NCBI RefSeq assembly: GCF_963678635.1 | Contig: NC_087067.1 | Location: forward strand, 34,288,509 to 34,352,508 | DNA: 64,000 nucleotides | Reading direction: 5' to 3' | Source: Symsagittifera roscoffensis | Taxonomy: Eukaryota > Xenacoelomorpha > Acoela > Convolutidae | Shown: in pieces, positions 11,345-20,547 of the stretch | How positions within the stretch are numbered: the first letter of the stretch is position 1 | Layout of the letters: every line of letters begins with the position of its first letter | The notes under the pieces: generated by a model | Told to the model about the DNA's origin: nothing | The model's database searches: none | The model's input: the letters and a program-made list of their open reading frames with translations, nothing else | Program-made: the position numbers and the translations under genes

Positions 11345-12015
11345 TAAAACGACGATGGTGGCTGGAGTATTAAAATTGCATCTTTTCGTAAACTCAAGGG
11401 GGGGGGGGGGGGGGGGGGGGTTATTGCGGTGCCCTCCCAAAAATTTCAAAGGAATTTTACAGAAGAAAGGAAAATGTGGTTTATCTGGAGCTGCTTCAAT
11501 TTTTCTTTTATTAAGCTTTAGCGCTATTTATCTAAAACTGTGAAAGTTCCTTGTTTAGTTTGTGATTTTATGAAAAAATCGTCTTAGATAAATAGCTGTC
11601 AGAATCATCTATTCGTAGAGGCAGAAAAATCTGCTGATCGTATTAATAGGCCATGAAACTTTTAATAATGTTCATGTAATAATGTTCATTATTAATAATT
11701 CGTGAAAGATGTAATAATGTTCATTTAGTTTGTGATTACTACTTGTAAGGGTTCTATGGGCCAATTGCAATTTGATTCATCAATTAGAGAGTTTGACTAT
11801 CGTCATTTGAAACTATTTCAAGCGATTCTCCTATGGCGAGAATAAATACTGAAATTAAAAATTTTATTTTTTGAGTGGTTTTTTGTTTACTGGTGATTTA
11901 TTTTCTATTGTTCAAAAATTTCTAAAATTCTGTTTACTTTGTAATGTAAGTGTATCGAAACACTTGCGCGTTGTTTTTTGAAAACTGCGCCGGGTTTGAG
12001 TGAAAGTGTAGTAAT
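11345..12015 (-). pseudogene. Ty3/gypsy reverse transcriptase segment 2
   Basis: Second array unit. The minus strand shows LSLKPGAVFKKQRAS (about 11970-12010), IHLHYKVNRILEI, and near 11410-11440 the VKFLGG motif that follows the catalytic loop. The LDD coding lies near 11580. Frameshifts separate these blocks. A 23-base G run at 11398-11420 falls just after the FLG block and encodes a Pro run on the minus strand, which shifts the frame relative to other units. Confidence 0.75.
11398..11420 (+). repeat. G23 homopolymer
   Basis: Twenty-three consecutive G at a site where the other units have 4 to 7 (about 12330-12336, 13246-13251). It lies inside the RT segment and is the largest length difference between units. 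It could be a slippage expansion or partly a sequencing or assembly artefact. Confidence 0.9.
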
Positions 12016-12062
12016 AGTAGTATGCGTATAGTGTATTAGGATCGGGGGAGGGGGGTTGTCAT
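12016..12062 (+). mobile_element. Polinton terminal tip scar 2
   Basis: Second copy of the tip, again after agtaat (12010-12015) and joined to the gag end on its inner side. The sequence agrees with scar 1 except for the G-tract length. Confidence 0.7.
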
Positions 12063-12280
12063 AATTTTTGTTTTTTAGGATTTCTAAAAGATTTGGAGTT
12101 TTCAAATTTTTCTCTCAGGTGGTGATACTTTTTTGTCGTGTTCTGATTTAAATTGATCATATTTGAGTTATTTCTGAATATATGATTTTCTATTAAAAAG
12201 TGGTTTGCTTTGTCAAATTGTTAAATTTTTTGAAGCTTACTCCAACTGAGGTTGAATTGTTTCCTGATTTTTGACCTAAA

Positions 12281-12931
12281 ACGACGATGGTGGCTGGAGT
12301 ATTAAAATTGCATCTTTTCGTAAATTCAAGGGGGGGTTATTGCGGTGCCCTCCCAAAAATTTCAAAGGAATTTTACAGAAGAGAGGAAAATGTGGTTTAT
12401 CTGGAGCTGCTTCAATTTTTCTTTTATTAAGCTTTAGCGCTATTTATCTAAAACTGTGAAAGTTCCTTGTTTAGTTTGTGATTTTATGAAAAAATCGTCT
12501 TAGAAAAATAGCTGTCAGAAACATCTATTCGTAGAGGCAGAAAAATCTGCTGATCGTATTGATAGGCCATGAAACTTTTAATAATGTTCATGTAATAATG
12601 TTCATGTATAATAATTCGTGAAAGATGTAATAATGTTCATTTAGTTTGTGATTATTACTTGTAAGGGTTCTATGGGCCAATTGCAATTTGATTCACCAAT
12701 TAGAGAGTTTGACTATCGTCATTTGAAACTATTTCAAGCGATTCTCCTATGGCGAGAATAAATACTGAAATTAAAAATTTTATTTTTTGAGTGGTTTTTT
12801 GTTTACTGGTGATTTATTTTCTATTGTTCAAAAATTTCTAAAATTCTGTTTACTTTGTGATGTAAGTGTATCAAAACACTTGCGCGTTGTTTTTTGAAAA
12901 CTGCGCCGGGTTTGAGTGAAAGTGTAGTGAT
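12281..12931 (-). pseudogene. Ty3/gypsy reverse transcriptase segment 3
   Basis: Third array unit with the same RT blocks as segments 1 and 2 (KPGAVFKK coding near 12895-12920, LDD near 12500, FLG near 12350). It carries the same kinds of frame breaks. Flanked at its RT start by agtgat (12926-12931). Confidence 0.7.
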
Positions 12932-12979
12932 AGTAGTATGCGTATAGTGCATTAGGATCGGGGGAGGGGGGGTTGTCAT
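12932..12979 (+). mobile_element. Polinton terminal tip scar 3
   Basis: Third tip copy (agtagtatgcg...gttgtcat), after agtgat, which is exactly the left-hand hexamer of Polinton B. Joined to the gag end. Confidence 0.7.
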
Positions 12980-13195
12980 AGTTTTTGTTTTTTAGGATTT
13001 CTAAAAGATTTGGAGTTTTCAAATTTTTCTCTCAGGTGGTGATACTTTTTTGTCGTGTTCTGATTTATATTGATCATATTTGAGTTGTTTCTGAATATAT
13101 GGTTTTCTATTAAAAAGTGGTTTGCTTTGTCGAATTGTTAAAATTTTTGAAGCTTACTCCAACTGAGGTTGAATTGTTTCCTGATTTTTGACCTA

Positions 13196-13748
13196 AAACG
13201 ACGATGGTGGCTGGAGTATTAAAATTGCATCTTTTCGTAATTTCAAGGGGGTTATTGCGGTGCCTTCCCAAAAATTTCCAAGGAATTTTACAGAAGAGAG
13301 GAAAATGTGGTTTATCTGGAGCTGCTTCAATTTTTCTTTTATTCAGCTTAAGCGCTATTTATCTAAATTTGTGAAAGTTTCTTGTTTAGTTTGTGGATGT
13401 ATGAAAGAATCGTCTAAACAAAAAATTGCTCTCAGAAACACCTATTCGTAAAGGCAGAAAAAACTGCTGGTTGTATTGATAGGCTATGAAATAGCCTATT
13501 GATTCCGTATTATTGGTTTCCAATAACTAATTGTCTCAAGCTACGTGACTTTTCAGCTAGTTGCTTTTGGTTTTATGTACTGTTCGTATCTGAGGTGATA
13601 TAATAACGTTCATTTAGTTTGTGATTATTACTTGTATTGGTTTTTTGGGCCAATTGCAATTTGATTCACCAATTAGAGAGTTTGACTATAGTCATCTGAA
13701 ACTATTTCAAGCAATTCTCCTTCGGCGAGAATAAATACTGGAATTGAA
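13196..13748 (-). pseudogene. Ty3/gypsy reverse transcriptase segment 4, cut by Polinton A
   Basis: The fourth RT unit is collinear with the others from the FLG block (near 13260) up to the block encoding the finger region (near 13700), and then stops at 13748 where Polinton copy A begins. The missing N-terminal part of RT reappears on the other side of A at about 18568-18610. About 120 bp of RT seems lost at the junction. It is more diverged than units 2 and 3 (for example it has the cctattgattccgtattattgg block also present in the copy at 38.8 kb). Confidence 0.65.
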
Positions 13749-13754
13749 AAATAC

Positions 13755-14100
13755 ATACATGGATGACCATTAGGTATAAAACATATTGGTCACCATGTAA
13801 TAAATGATCAGCAATGGTCACTATGTAATAATCCTAATTGTCACCATGTTTAATTTTATACCTAATGGTCACCATGTAATAATCCTAATTGTCACCATGT
13901 AATAATTATAATTGGAAGTCCCCATGTGATAAATGCCCATGTTTACCAGCAACGTTCACCATGTAATAATCCTAATTGTCACCACATTTTTTATAAACCT
14001 AATAATTCTCATGTATTAATGCTAATTGTCACCATGTATTAAGTTTTAGCTTATAGTCCACATGTAATCAGCAAGGTTTCTATTTCCAATTGTCACCAAG
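13755..14100. repeat. Terminal minisatellite of Polinton A
   Basis: Irregular repeats of a motif close to gtcaccatgtaataatccta (about 23 bp), roughly 12 copies mixed with the variant aatggtcaccatgtaata. The same array forms the left (20590-20940) and, inverted, the right end (37020-37240) of copy B. It is therefore part of the element's terminal inverted repeat and not a host satellite. Confidence 0.85.
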
Positions 14101-14165
14101 TGATTTATGAATTCAACTTGTACCTAACTTGTTATTATAAAATTGAAGTGGAACAAATTTTCTTG

Positions 14166-14240
14166 GGGTCCGAGCAGAGGAAAACGCATGGCGCTCGAGT
14201 CTTAGCCGAAAGGCGGCGTTTCGAAACCGGTCCGGAAACT
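14166..14240 (+). other. GC-rich subterminal block, possibly tRNA-derived (copy A)
   Basis: A conspicuously GC-rich island (ggcgctcgag, gccgaaaggcggcg, ttcgaaacc) directly inside the terminal repeats. It has a B-box-like gtttcgaaacc, and the order of blocks resembles a tRNA anticodon arm, variable region and T arm. I could not fold a full cloverleaf, and the T-loop-like block has one T too many. The segment is conserved in copy B. It could also be a replication or packaging signal. Confidence 0.3.
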
Positions 14241-14414
14241 GTACTGAAAGGAGGCAACAGTTGCTGGTATGGTGTTATCCCCCATAGATCGATTTTGTTT
14301 TTTTTTTCTTATTTTGATAAAAGCTTAACTTCTAGGAATACTGCTATTCAGTTAACAATTGGGTAAAACTTCGGTTACTGAAAGAATGTAGTGTTAGCCA
14401 TATTATGCAGTTAG

Positions 14415-14860
14415 TTAATGGAAAATCATGTAAGTTAGGAAACGTTTCAAAACATGATAACTTATGTAAACAAAATCAGAAGCATCACCATTAAAGATTT
14501 TATCATAAATCAAATGTGCAATACAAAAAACAAAGGGAAACGCACAGGGTAGACTTTGAGTCTTGCATGGGAAAGTTTGTCATCAATTCAGTCACCTGAA
14601 GAAAATTCTTTTTCAATCGTTTATACAGATTGGTGTACTGCCAAAGAGGAAGACCGAGAGAATCAGCAAAATATCAAACATTTCTTCTGTTGCATATCAC
14701 AATCCAATGTGTCCCCGGAGAATCTGATTTTGAAGTGTTCGCAATCATAAAGATTTTGTTTGTGGCATGAGGTGGAAAATTGTCGGCTGCAAATACTCCA
14801 AAAAACTTATTTCAGATGTTTACAATTCTGAATGAGGTCCTGCAACTGGATTTCATCCAT
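14415..14860 (-). pseudogene. Adenain-like cysteine protease, copy A, decayed
   Basis: Cysteine protease of the adenovirus/Polinton maturation type, which cleaves virion precursor proteins. The start ATG at 14860-14858 lies 3 bp after the capsid stop (14863), as in copy B. The equivalent of the B-copy residues can be followed: the region of the catalytic His and acidic residue (about 14620-14700) and the catalytic Cys in STLC (about 14545), but the Gly after the Cys is replaced and the frame changes near 14530 and elsewhere. The C-terminal tail (GDASDFVYI) is recognisable down to the stop at 14415. The plus-strand frames over it are shadows. Confidence 0.65.
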
Positions 14861-14862
14861 TT

Positions 14863-16157
14863 TCAGACTGTCAAAATGGGAAGGACGTTCTTTGTAACTT
14901 TGCGGTCGGAGGTAATAAATACATTGGATGAGCGTCTACCCCAAACAAAAATTTCCAGGTTTGCTGTCAAAGCGTTTGAGAATTGAAGATCGAGTGAAAC
15001 TGAGCAGTTAGTGAATTCTGGATGCAAAAAGTCGTGAGCTGCCATTTGTGTGCTAGTGAGATCAAAACACATAATAAAAAGCTGTTGGTAGTTATCCAGA
15101 GTAATTCCCAGCCCGCAGTGCAACAAACCCAGCGCTGATAGTGTGTTGAAGAAGATACGTTTATGATCTTGTGTACTGATTGGTGTTCTTGCTATTGGTA
15201 AACCGTTTCGTCTCAAGGTAACTTGCTCCAATCCAAACTTTTGATAATGAAAAGGATTCGTTCAGTTTGTTCCTAGAAATGCCTTATTTGTGTTCAATGC
15301 TATTATAATTTGTCTCACAGGTTCACGAGCAAAAATATCTTCCTGTTGCCAGGTGCGCTGACCAGCTGTTGCAAGAAAAATTTTTGTAGTTTCCTCTTGA
15401 TATTGGTAGTTCGCAGGAGTTTTGAGCAAAGTTGATTCAATGTTAGAGAGCACATGGTTGGTCACAGTCATTTTTGTAACATATAGGTTCGCTTCGAGTA
15501 TTTGCAGCTTGTAATACTTGGCAGCATCTTCAGATATAATGAGAAAGTCTTCATGAGAACGTCTGTAGGAAAGTCTGAGGGTAACACCGCTCAACAAATG
15601 CTTGTCACATGTGAAAAAATCAACTCCAGCGGGTCCAAACTTCCCTCGATTCACGGACCAGTTCTCTGTTCGTTGAGATGTGAAGTCAGCTGCATGTATT
15701 GCAGCGGGGTTGTTTTCAAAACGATATCTCTGACACTTAAGCCATGATTCCTTGGCTCCTTTGCTGTTAGAAAATTCTCTTCCAATAAAGCTTTTATGCG
15801 CAAAATTACTATTGGAATTTGAGATTTTGAGTCCATTAGCAGAGAGGGTACAGTCAGAGAAAAGGGAGTTGTTTACGAGGAACGCGAATCAGACACAGTA
15901 GGATCAGTGTTGTCGTATCGCAGATCAGCTCCATTTGGTTTCGTTACATTGCATCGTATTTCCAAATAAATTTTTTGCAGGTCAACAAAATTATTACGGT
16001 CACCGGTGATTTCAAATTCAAGCATTGGTCCATTAGGTGAATAGACAGGCCCAACTTTTTGATCAAAATCGTTTTCAAAAGTAATCAAAAGGGATTATAA
16101 GTCAAACAAATCCAGAGAGATATAGGTAGGTTCTGTGGGTAACAAATTAGCGATCAT
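14863..16157 (-). pseudogene. Polinton F54H12.2-like capsid-type protein, copy A
   Basis: Homologue of the family annotated in many animal genomes as 'F54H12.2-like', found in Polinton-like elements. I infer a jelly-roll capsid role from family context, not from a visible catalytic motif. The ATG at 16157-16155 overlaps the end of the core gene by 11 nt. Recognisable blocks in order: MLEFEITGDRNNFVDLQ (N-terminal), YFKLQILEANLYV-like strand region (about 15520-15480), EPVRQIIIALNTNKAFLG, and the C-terminal LDLQFSNALTANLEIFVW before the stop at 14863. There is an in-frame stop at 16095-16097 and frame changes near 15880, 15655 and 15240. It keeps a ~270-bp central part that copy B lacks. Confidence 0.75.
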
Positions 16158-16566
16158 TTTTTATGTTTGAGAAAAAATCTGCTCGATTTCGCACTGGTCT
16201 GGTTTTTCTTCGAGTGGCTGTTTTTCTTTTTCGAGTCCCTACTGACATTCTTCTTCGTAATCCATTCGTTGGTGTCTTTCGACGACGTCTACCACCCCCG
16301 AGTTGTTTTCTTGCAGTTTTTGTGACAGTGTTTTTCAATGCTCGTTTAGGAGATTTCTTTTTCATAGCGACATCAATCAGTTCGGGCGCTGCACTCATCA
16401 AAAGTTCTCTGCCCAGTTTCTTCGCAGCTGTTAGAACAACCCGTCGTGCAAACGGTATAGCAACACGACCAATACCAGCAGCCAAAGCGCCAAATCCACT
16501 GCCGCGTTGTTGGTACTGTCCAGAGAATTGAGAAAAAGAAGCTTGCTTTGCATAATTTTGTTCCAT
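16147..16566 (-). CDS. Basic core/minor virion protein (adenovirus pX-like), copy A
   Basis: Intact 139-codon frame and the best preserved gene of copy A. Layout: short Gln-rich N-terminus, a Gly/Ala-rich hydrophobic stretch (GSGFGALAAGIGRVAIP, about residues 23-40), a helical middle (LGRELLMSAAPELIDVA), and a strongly basic C-terminal half rich in Arg/Lys (GGGRRRRKT). This matches the small DNA-condensing core or minor capsid proteins of adenovirus-related and Polinton elements, which bind DNA in the particle. It begins 6 bp after the stop of the upstream virion gene and overlaps the capsid-type gene by 11 nt. Frames on the plus strand (16163-16531) are shadows. Confidence 0.7.
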   Translation of the reverse strand: MEQNYAKQASFSQFSGQYQQRGSGFGALAAGIGRVAIPFARRVVLTAAKKLGRELLMSAAPELIDVAMKKKSPKRALKNTVTKTARKQLGGGRRRRKTPTNGLRRRMSVGTRKRKTATRRKTRPVRNRADFFSNIKNDR

Positions 16567-16572
16567 TGGTTT

Positions 16573-17437
16573 TCAATCAAAGCGCTTGAATTTTACAGTC
16601 AACACAACTTTACCAGTTCCTGCAAAGGCACTAGTCTCCCAGTCTTGTGCGCAACTGCACCGATATTGATTGTACATATGAAGTGAATAATTTTTTGTAG
16701 TCTAAATTAGTGACGTTTTTTCGATGATTAGCTTCAATGCTGCAGGCACTGCCGTTTTTGATGCGTCTATTTGAATCAATGAAGCGTAACAAGGGCACCT
16801 TTGCATCACCAACAGTTTGTTATTGAATATTGTCAATATAGACAAAACTTAGACTTGTCCCACTTGATAAGTCATATGGGAAATGAGATTCGTACAGTTC
16901 GTTTCCCTCATAAGATGCATCGAAGGAGGGTATCATTTTGTAACCAATGTGATATTCACCGTTATCATCAAGATTTGCATTGTAGCCTAAGATACTGGGT
17001 ATTTGGGGACATGTAAATGAGATTCCTTCATTTGCGTTCATCCAAATGCTCATGCTATTCGTGATTTCTTGAGGACTTGCATAGAAATTAATTTTGTCTT
17101 TGAGTTTTGTTTTTATCTCATTGATCAATTGTTCTATAACAGTGTACTCTCCTGATTTGATAAAATTTTTTTGCCATAGTAAGGTCTGGAAATTGTATTA
17201 CTGGCTACTACTTCGGATGCTCTGAAATACGTAAATTCCTCATCAGTAACATTGTTTATTTTTATGGGGAAAATTATTTCTGAGAGAGCAACTCTCCAAT
17301 TTCCGTCTAAATCAATTTCTTCTCTGCAAAAATTTCTAAAACTGGCCAAAATGTTGTCTGGGAAATAATCCATTGATGCTGAAATATTCCATTGATGCTG
17401 TTGAAATCAAATGTACAGTAAACTCATCACTGCCCAT
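16573..17437 (-). pseudogene. Second virion-type protein (FPDN family), copy A, frameshifted
   Basis: This protein family accompanies the F54H12.2-like protein in animal Polinton-like elements. The N-terminus with FPDN followed by a W-x-V-A-L-S-E-I block is diagnostic to my eye. The true start is the ATG at 17437-17435, which overlaps the integrase stop (17427) by 11 nt. DYFPDNILASF and NWRVALSEIIFPI are visible, and the C-terminal segment reads up to the stop at 16573. Damage relative to B: a 21-bp tandem duplication at about 17371-17410, a frameshift near 17155 and a ~30-bp insertion near 16780. I infer a penton or minor capsid type role; this is not proven. Confidence 0.65.
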
Positions 17438-18345
17438 TTTCGTTATAATCAGCTTTGTTTCCAATTAAACTAAGTTCTTTTTCAAAATATTTTCCGCTGG
17501 TTTCTTCCTTTTCCGCATCAATGAGACTGTATGTTGGATGGTTTACAGTAGGAATGGCAACAATTTCAAAAACTTCGTCTGTAAAAGTCTGCTTGTAACC
17601 TTTTCTGAAAGTAAAATCAGTTTTCGCTATTCGCACATAGTCACCAACATAAAGTTTTGGTTTCTGTACCAACTTCGATGAACTGTTTGCAATTAAAGAA
17701 ACTAAAGCATGTACATGTTTTCTTGTGACCTTGTTTGGAGTCAAATTTGTTACTCTATTAACGCGTGAGTTAATCGTTTGAACAAAACTTTGTAATTTTC
17801 AGTATAACTGTAAGTCCATTCAAACTTCAAGTACTTGTAGATAATACTTTTCAGCGATCGAATGTTTCTTTCGACAAATGCTGTTTTTTTTCCACTGTGA
17901 GTATTGCATTTGATGAGTTCACGTTTAGTACATAGCTTTTCGAACTCTCCTTTAAACTCGGTGCCTTTGTCAACCCAAACTGTTTTTGGTTGTTTTGTTT
18001 TGATCATTTTTTTGAAAGCTTCAGTTGTTTCTTTAGCATATTTGGTCTTCAGGGGTCCCACTCGTAAGTAGCGAGAGAGACAATCGACAGGAACTAACAA
18101 ATATCGTACCCCTCGGTTATATTTAGTCAATTTATCAACATAAGCCAAGTCAAGAGACCAAATTTCGTTGATATCGTTAACAATCACTTTTAGCCGAGGA
18201 TATGTTTTACGAAACAATCCATACTTTGTATGTGATGATTGAGATCTCAGAAACTTTTTATTTCTTTTTGGTTAGAGTTGACTAGCTTTTGTTAAAATTT
18301 TAACGCTACCAAATGCATCTGGACCTTTCGTGTAGAGTATTTTGA
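17427..18345 (-). pseudogene. Polinton integrase, copy A
   Basis: Retroviral-type (rve) integrase used by Polintons to insert into the genome. An N-terminal block (ILYTKGPDAFG, about 18300-18345) is followed by the catalytic core, intact in one frame from 18217 to 17750: first Asp in WSLDLAYVD, second Asp in VWVDKGTEF, catalytic Glu in TAFVERNIRSLK, spacing typical of D,D-35-E. The C-terminal SH3-like domain (YVGDYVRIAK, FTDEVFEIV, YSLIDAE) continues in a second frame (17744-17427), so a frameshift lies at about 17747. A stop also interrupts the N-terminal part near 18270. It overlaps the next gene by 11 nt. Core residues are preserved, so decay is relatively recent. Confidence 0.85.
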
Positions 18346-18568
18346 GTTTCTTTTCTTCACTAATAGTACGATTTCCATTCTTTTGTTGACGTCGTGGCAA
18401 TCGATTCTTTACTGCTTTCATAGTTTTTATAATCTTCGTCACCGTCGTTGTTAGTGGGGAAAATATCTTTTTTCTCGGTTTTTCTTTTGTCGGATTGCTT
18501 GGTTCTGGGCTTGAGAGGTTGTCGATCGAGTCTTCGAAGAGGAGGGTTTTGATCTCTTCGACTCCTCA
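18346..18568 (-). pseudogene. Disordered N-terminal region of integrase gene, copy A
   Basis: Charged, Arg/Lys/Ser-rich coding (RSRRDQNPPLRRLDRQ) collinear with 24974-25120 of copy B. In B this region continues upstream to a small Cys-containing protein. Here it breaks at 18568 against gypsy RT sequence. It marks the right-hand truncation point of Polinton A. Confidence 0.6.
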
Positions 18569-18640
18569 AATTTGAAAACTGCGCCGGGTTTTAGTGAAAG
18601 TGTAGTGATGAAAGTTTTTTTCCAACATCAAACTTTTAGT
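18569..18640 (-). pseudogene. Gypsy RT start and linker next to Polinton A
   Basis: On the minus strand this reads from the gypsy protease-RT linker (KFDVGK) into the RT N-terminus and stops at the Polinton A junction. It shows the uninterrupted target sequence gtgtagtgatgaaag (about 18600-18614), i.e. the site that Polinton B occupies at its own locus. It is therefore the empty-site comparison that defines B's ends. Confidence 0.65.
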
Positions 18641-19760
18641 TAGGATATTCTAATAATAACTTTGCTAATTGTTCAATTTCTTGATGATTAGTTTGAAAGT
18701 GTTGAAAATTAAACCTTGTCAAGAATAGTTGCTGTTCATTTGTGCATTTTGAAACTTGAAATGTTGGTTTAAAATAAGTGGTTTTCATAAAACACTCACT
18801 ATGTTTTTTAGTCATTGGTAATAAAATCAATGGATAATTCTCCATTGATGATTGTTATAGACAAATATATAGTTATTTTAGGATATTGTTAATATGTATG
18901 ATTTCCCTTGTGTAGGATAAAATTTTACAATTTATACTCAATATCCTAACAGTCGTAAAAGAAGTGTAACTTTGTATGGCAATTTACCATATACGTGTAG
19001 TGCTATTGTATCTGTATTTGTGTTTTTAGCGTATTTTGTTGATGAAATTATTTATCTAAAAGATTTATGAATTGATCTGAGTTCAAATCAGACAAATTAA
19101 GTTTTTGTCTATTTTTATCAGTGTTATATTAATGAACTTGGTTGATTGAAAAACCATATGCATGTCTTGTTAGCGGTTTTAAATCTTTCCTTTGTTGATT
19201 TTGTAAGGAAAAAAATTAGAAAAAAACGGAGATTTTTTTTAATCCTTGAAAAAATGTTAGTGAAGAATGATTGAGGTTTGTATATTTGTCTTTGATTTAT
19301 AATTTGCTGTTTAGAATGTTTTTGGTTGGGATATTTTTGTAATAAGTGTTATTCCAACTATGTTGTTTTCAGTATCTGTTGTGTGAAATTTTTTAAAGGG
19401 TTTTAATAAAGTTAACTTTGTTGCATTTTCCAATTTTCGAGCTGGTGTAAGTGATAATTGAGAATTTCTATAATTAGTTAAACTTGTGCTTTGTGCAATG
19501 GCCTGTTTTTTGGAGGTTTCAGTGGGTAAAAATTTTGGGTGTATATTGTAATTTCCATTCCTTCTAGGAAAGATAATCATGTTGATTCTGCTCCAGAGTC
19601 GATTAAAAATCTCTTGCAAGATCTTGTGGTTGAAAAATTTTGTTTTTTAGGATTTCTCAAAGAATTGCGGTTTTCAAAGTTTTCTCTCAGGTGGTGATAC
19701 TTTTTTGTCGTGTTCTGATTTATACTGATCATATTTGAGTTATTTCTGAATATATAATAT
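18600..19760 (-). pseudogene. Gypsy gag end, aspartic protease and linker, copy 1
   Basis: Minus strand, from 19760 down: gag C-terminus (SLRNPKKQNF), then the aspartic protease with the catalytic motif FLIDSGAEST at 19581-19611 (in a frame different from the 102-codon frame 19311-19619), then a linker to RT with a leucine-rich block (EIEQLAKLLLEYPN at about 18636-18680), typical of the spacer that precedes RT in gypsy polyproteins. A stop follows the protease motif. The whole 1-kb segment is repeated at 37296-38330. Confidence 0.7.
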
Positions 19761-19769
19761 TCTATTAAA

Positions 19770-20541
19770 AAATTGTTTGCTTTATCGAATTATTAAATTT
19801 TTTGAAGCTTACTCCAACTGAGGTTGAATTGTTTCCTGATTTTTGACCTAAAACGACGATGGTGGCTGGAGTATTAAAGTTGCATCTATTCGTAAACTCA
19901 ACGGCGTTATTGCGGTGCCTATCCCAAATATTTCCAAGGAATTTTACAGAAGGGAGGAAAATGTGATTTATCTGGAGCTGCTTCAATTTTTCTTTTAAAA
20001 GCTTTAGTGCTATTAATCTAAAACTGTGAAAGTTTCTCGTTTAGTTTGTGGATGTATGAAAAAATCGTCTAAACAAAAAATAACTCTCAGAAACCATTAT
20101 TCGTAAAGACAGAAAAAACTGCTGGACGTATTGATAGGCTATGAAGTAGCCTATTGATTTCGTGTAATTGATTTCCAAAAACGAATTGTCTCAAGCTACG
20201 TGATTTTTCAGCTAGTTGCTTTTAGTTTTATGTACTGTTGATATAATAACGTTCATTTAGTTTGTTGTTGTTACGTGTATTGGTTTTTTGGGCCAATTGC
20301 AATTTGATTCACCAATTAGAGAGTTTGAATATAGTCATCTGAAACTCTTTCAAGCGATTCTCCTTTATCGAGAATAGATACTGAAATTGAAAATTTTATT
20401 TTTTGAGTTGTTCTTCGCTTACTGGTGATTTATTTTCTATTGTTCAAGAATTTCTAAAAATCTGTTTTATTTGTGATGTAAGTGTATCGGAATACTTGCG
20501 TGTTGTTTTTTGAAAACTGCACCGGGTTTGAGTGGAAGTGT
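19770..20541 (-). pseudogene. Ty3/gypsy reverse transcriptase segment 5
   Basis: RT copy immediately left of Polinton B. N-terminal LPLKPGAVFKKQHAS (about 20490-20535), the finger block SISVSILDKGESLE, the palm with QFVFGNQLHEINRL, the catalytic CLDDFFIH in another frame (about 20060-20080) and SVKFLG near 19940. Stops and frame shifts throughout. It ends at the hexamer agtgat (20542-20547) where B starts; the missing linker continues on the other side of B at 37296. Confidence 0.8.
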
Positions 20542-20547
20542 AGTGAT
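20542..20547. other. Left target-site hexamer of Polinton B
   Basis: agtgat. The right-hand counterpart agtaat is at 37290-37295 (one mismatch). Polintons make 6-bp target-site duplications. The uninterrupted gypsy sequence at 18600-18614 contains the hexamer once. Confidence 0.7.

Larger units (their letters stand above)
10441..13748 (-). repeat. Tandem array of ~0.92-kb gypsy-RT units
   Basis: The landmark gatggtggctggagtat recurs at about 10443, 11354, 12289 and 13204, giving units of about 908, 935 and 915 bp plus a partial fourth. Each full unit contains, on the minus strand, the gypsy RT from its N-terminus to past the FLG motif, then about 60-70 codons of a gag C-terminus. Between the RT start and the gag end of each unit lies a 46-48 bp Polinton tip. 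The units are very similar (few substitutions), so the amplification is recent relative to the decay of the surrounding pol. The fourth unit is interrupted by Polinton copy A. Confidence 0.85.
13749..18568 (-). mobile_element. Polinton/Maverick-like element, truncated copy A
   Basis: A 4.8-kb left-end fragment of the same element as copy B: terminal minisatellite, subterminal GC-rich block, protease, capsid-type protein, core protein, second virion-type protein, and integrase, all in the order of B and with closely similar sequence. The outer ~45 bp of the terminus are missing. On the right it stops inside the disordered region preceding the integrase and joins gypsy RT sequence, so ATPase, polymerase and the right terminus are lost. 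No target-site duplication is visible. It retains about 270 bp of the capsid gene that B has lost. Confidence 0.85.

Noticed and set aside
13755-14100. Short regular repeats resembling a CRISPR array
   Set aside because: Repeats are degenerate and contiguous, without unique spacers of constant length; they form the inverted termini of a Polinton.
16163-16531. 122-codon plus-strand frame (and 22727-23110)
   Set aside because: Complement of the basic core protein gene, conserved only because the real gene is.
18600-20541. The repeated 1.9-kb blocks around Polinton B as its own long terminal repeats
   Set aside because: They contain gypsy gag, protease and RT coding and lie outside the target hexamers; they are the target, not the ends.
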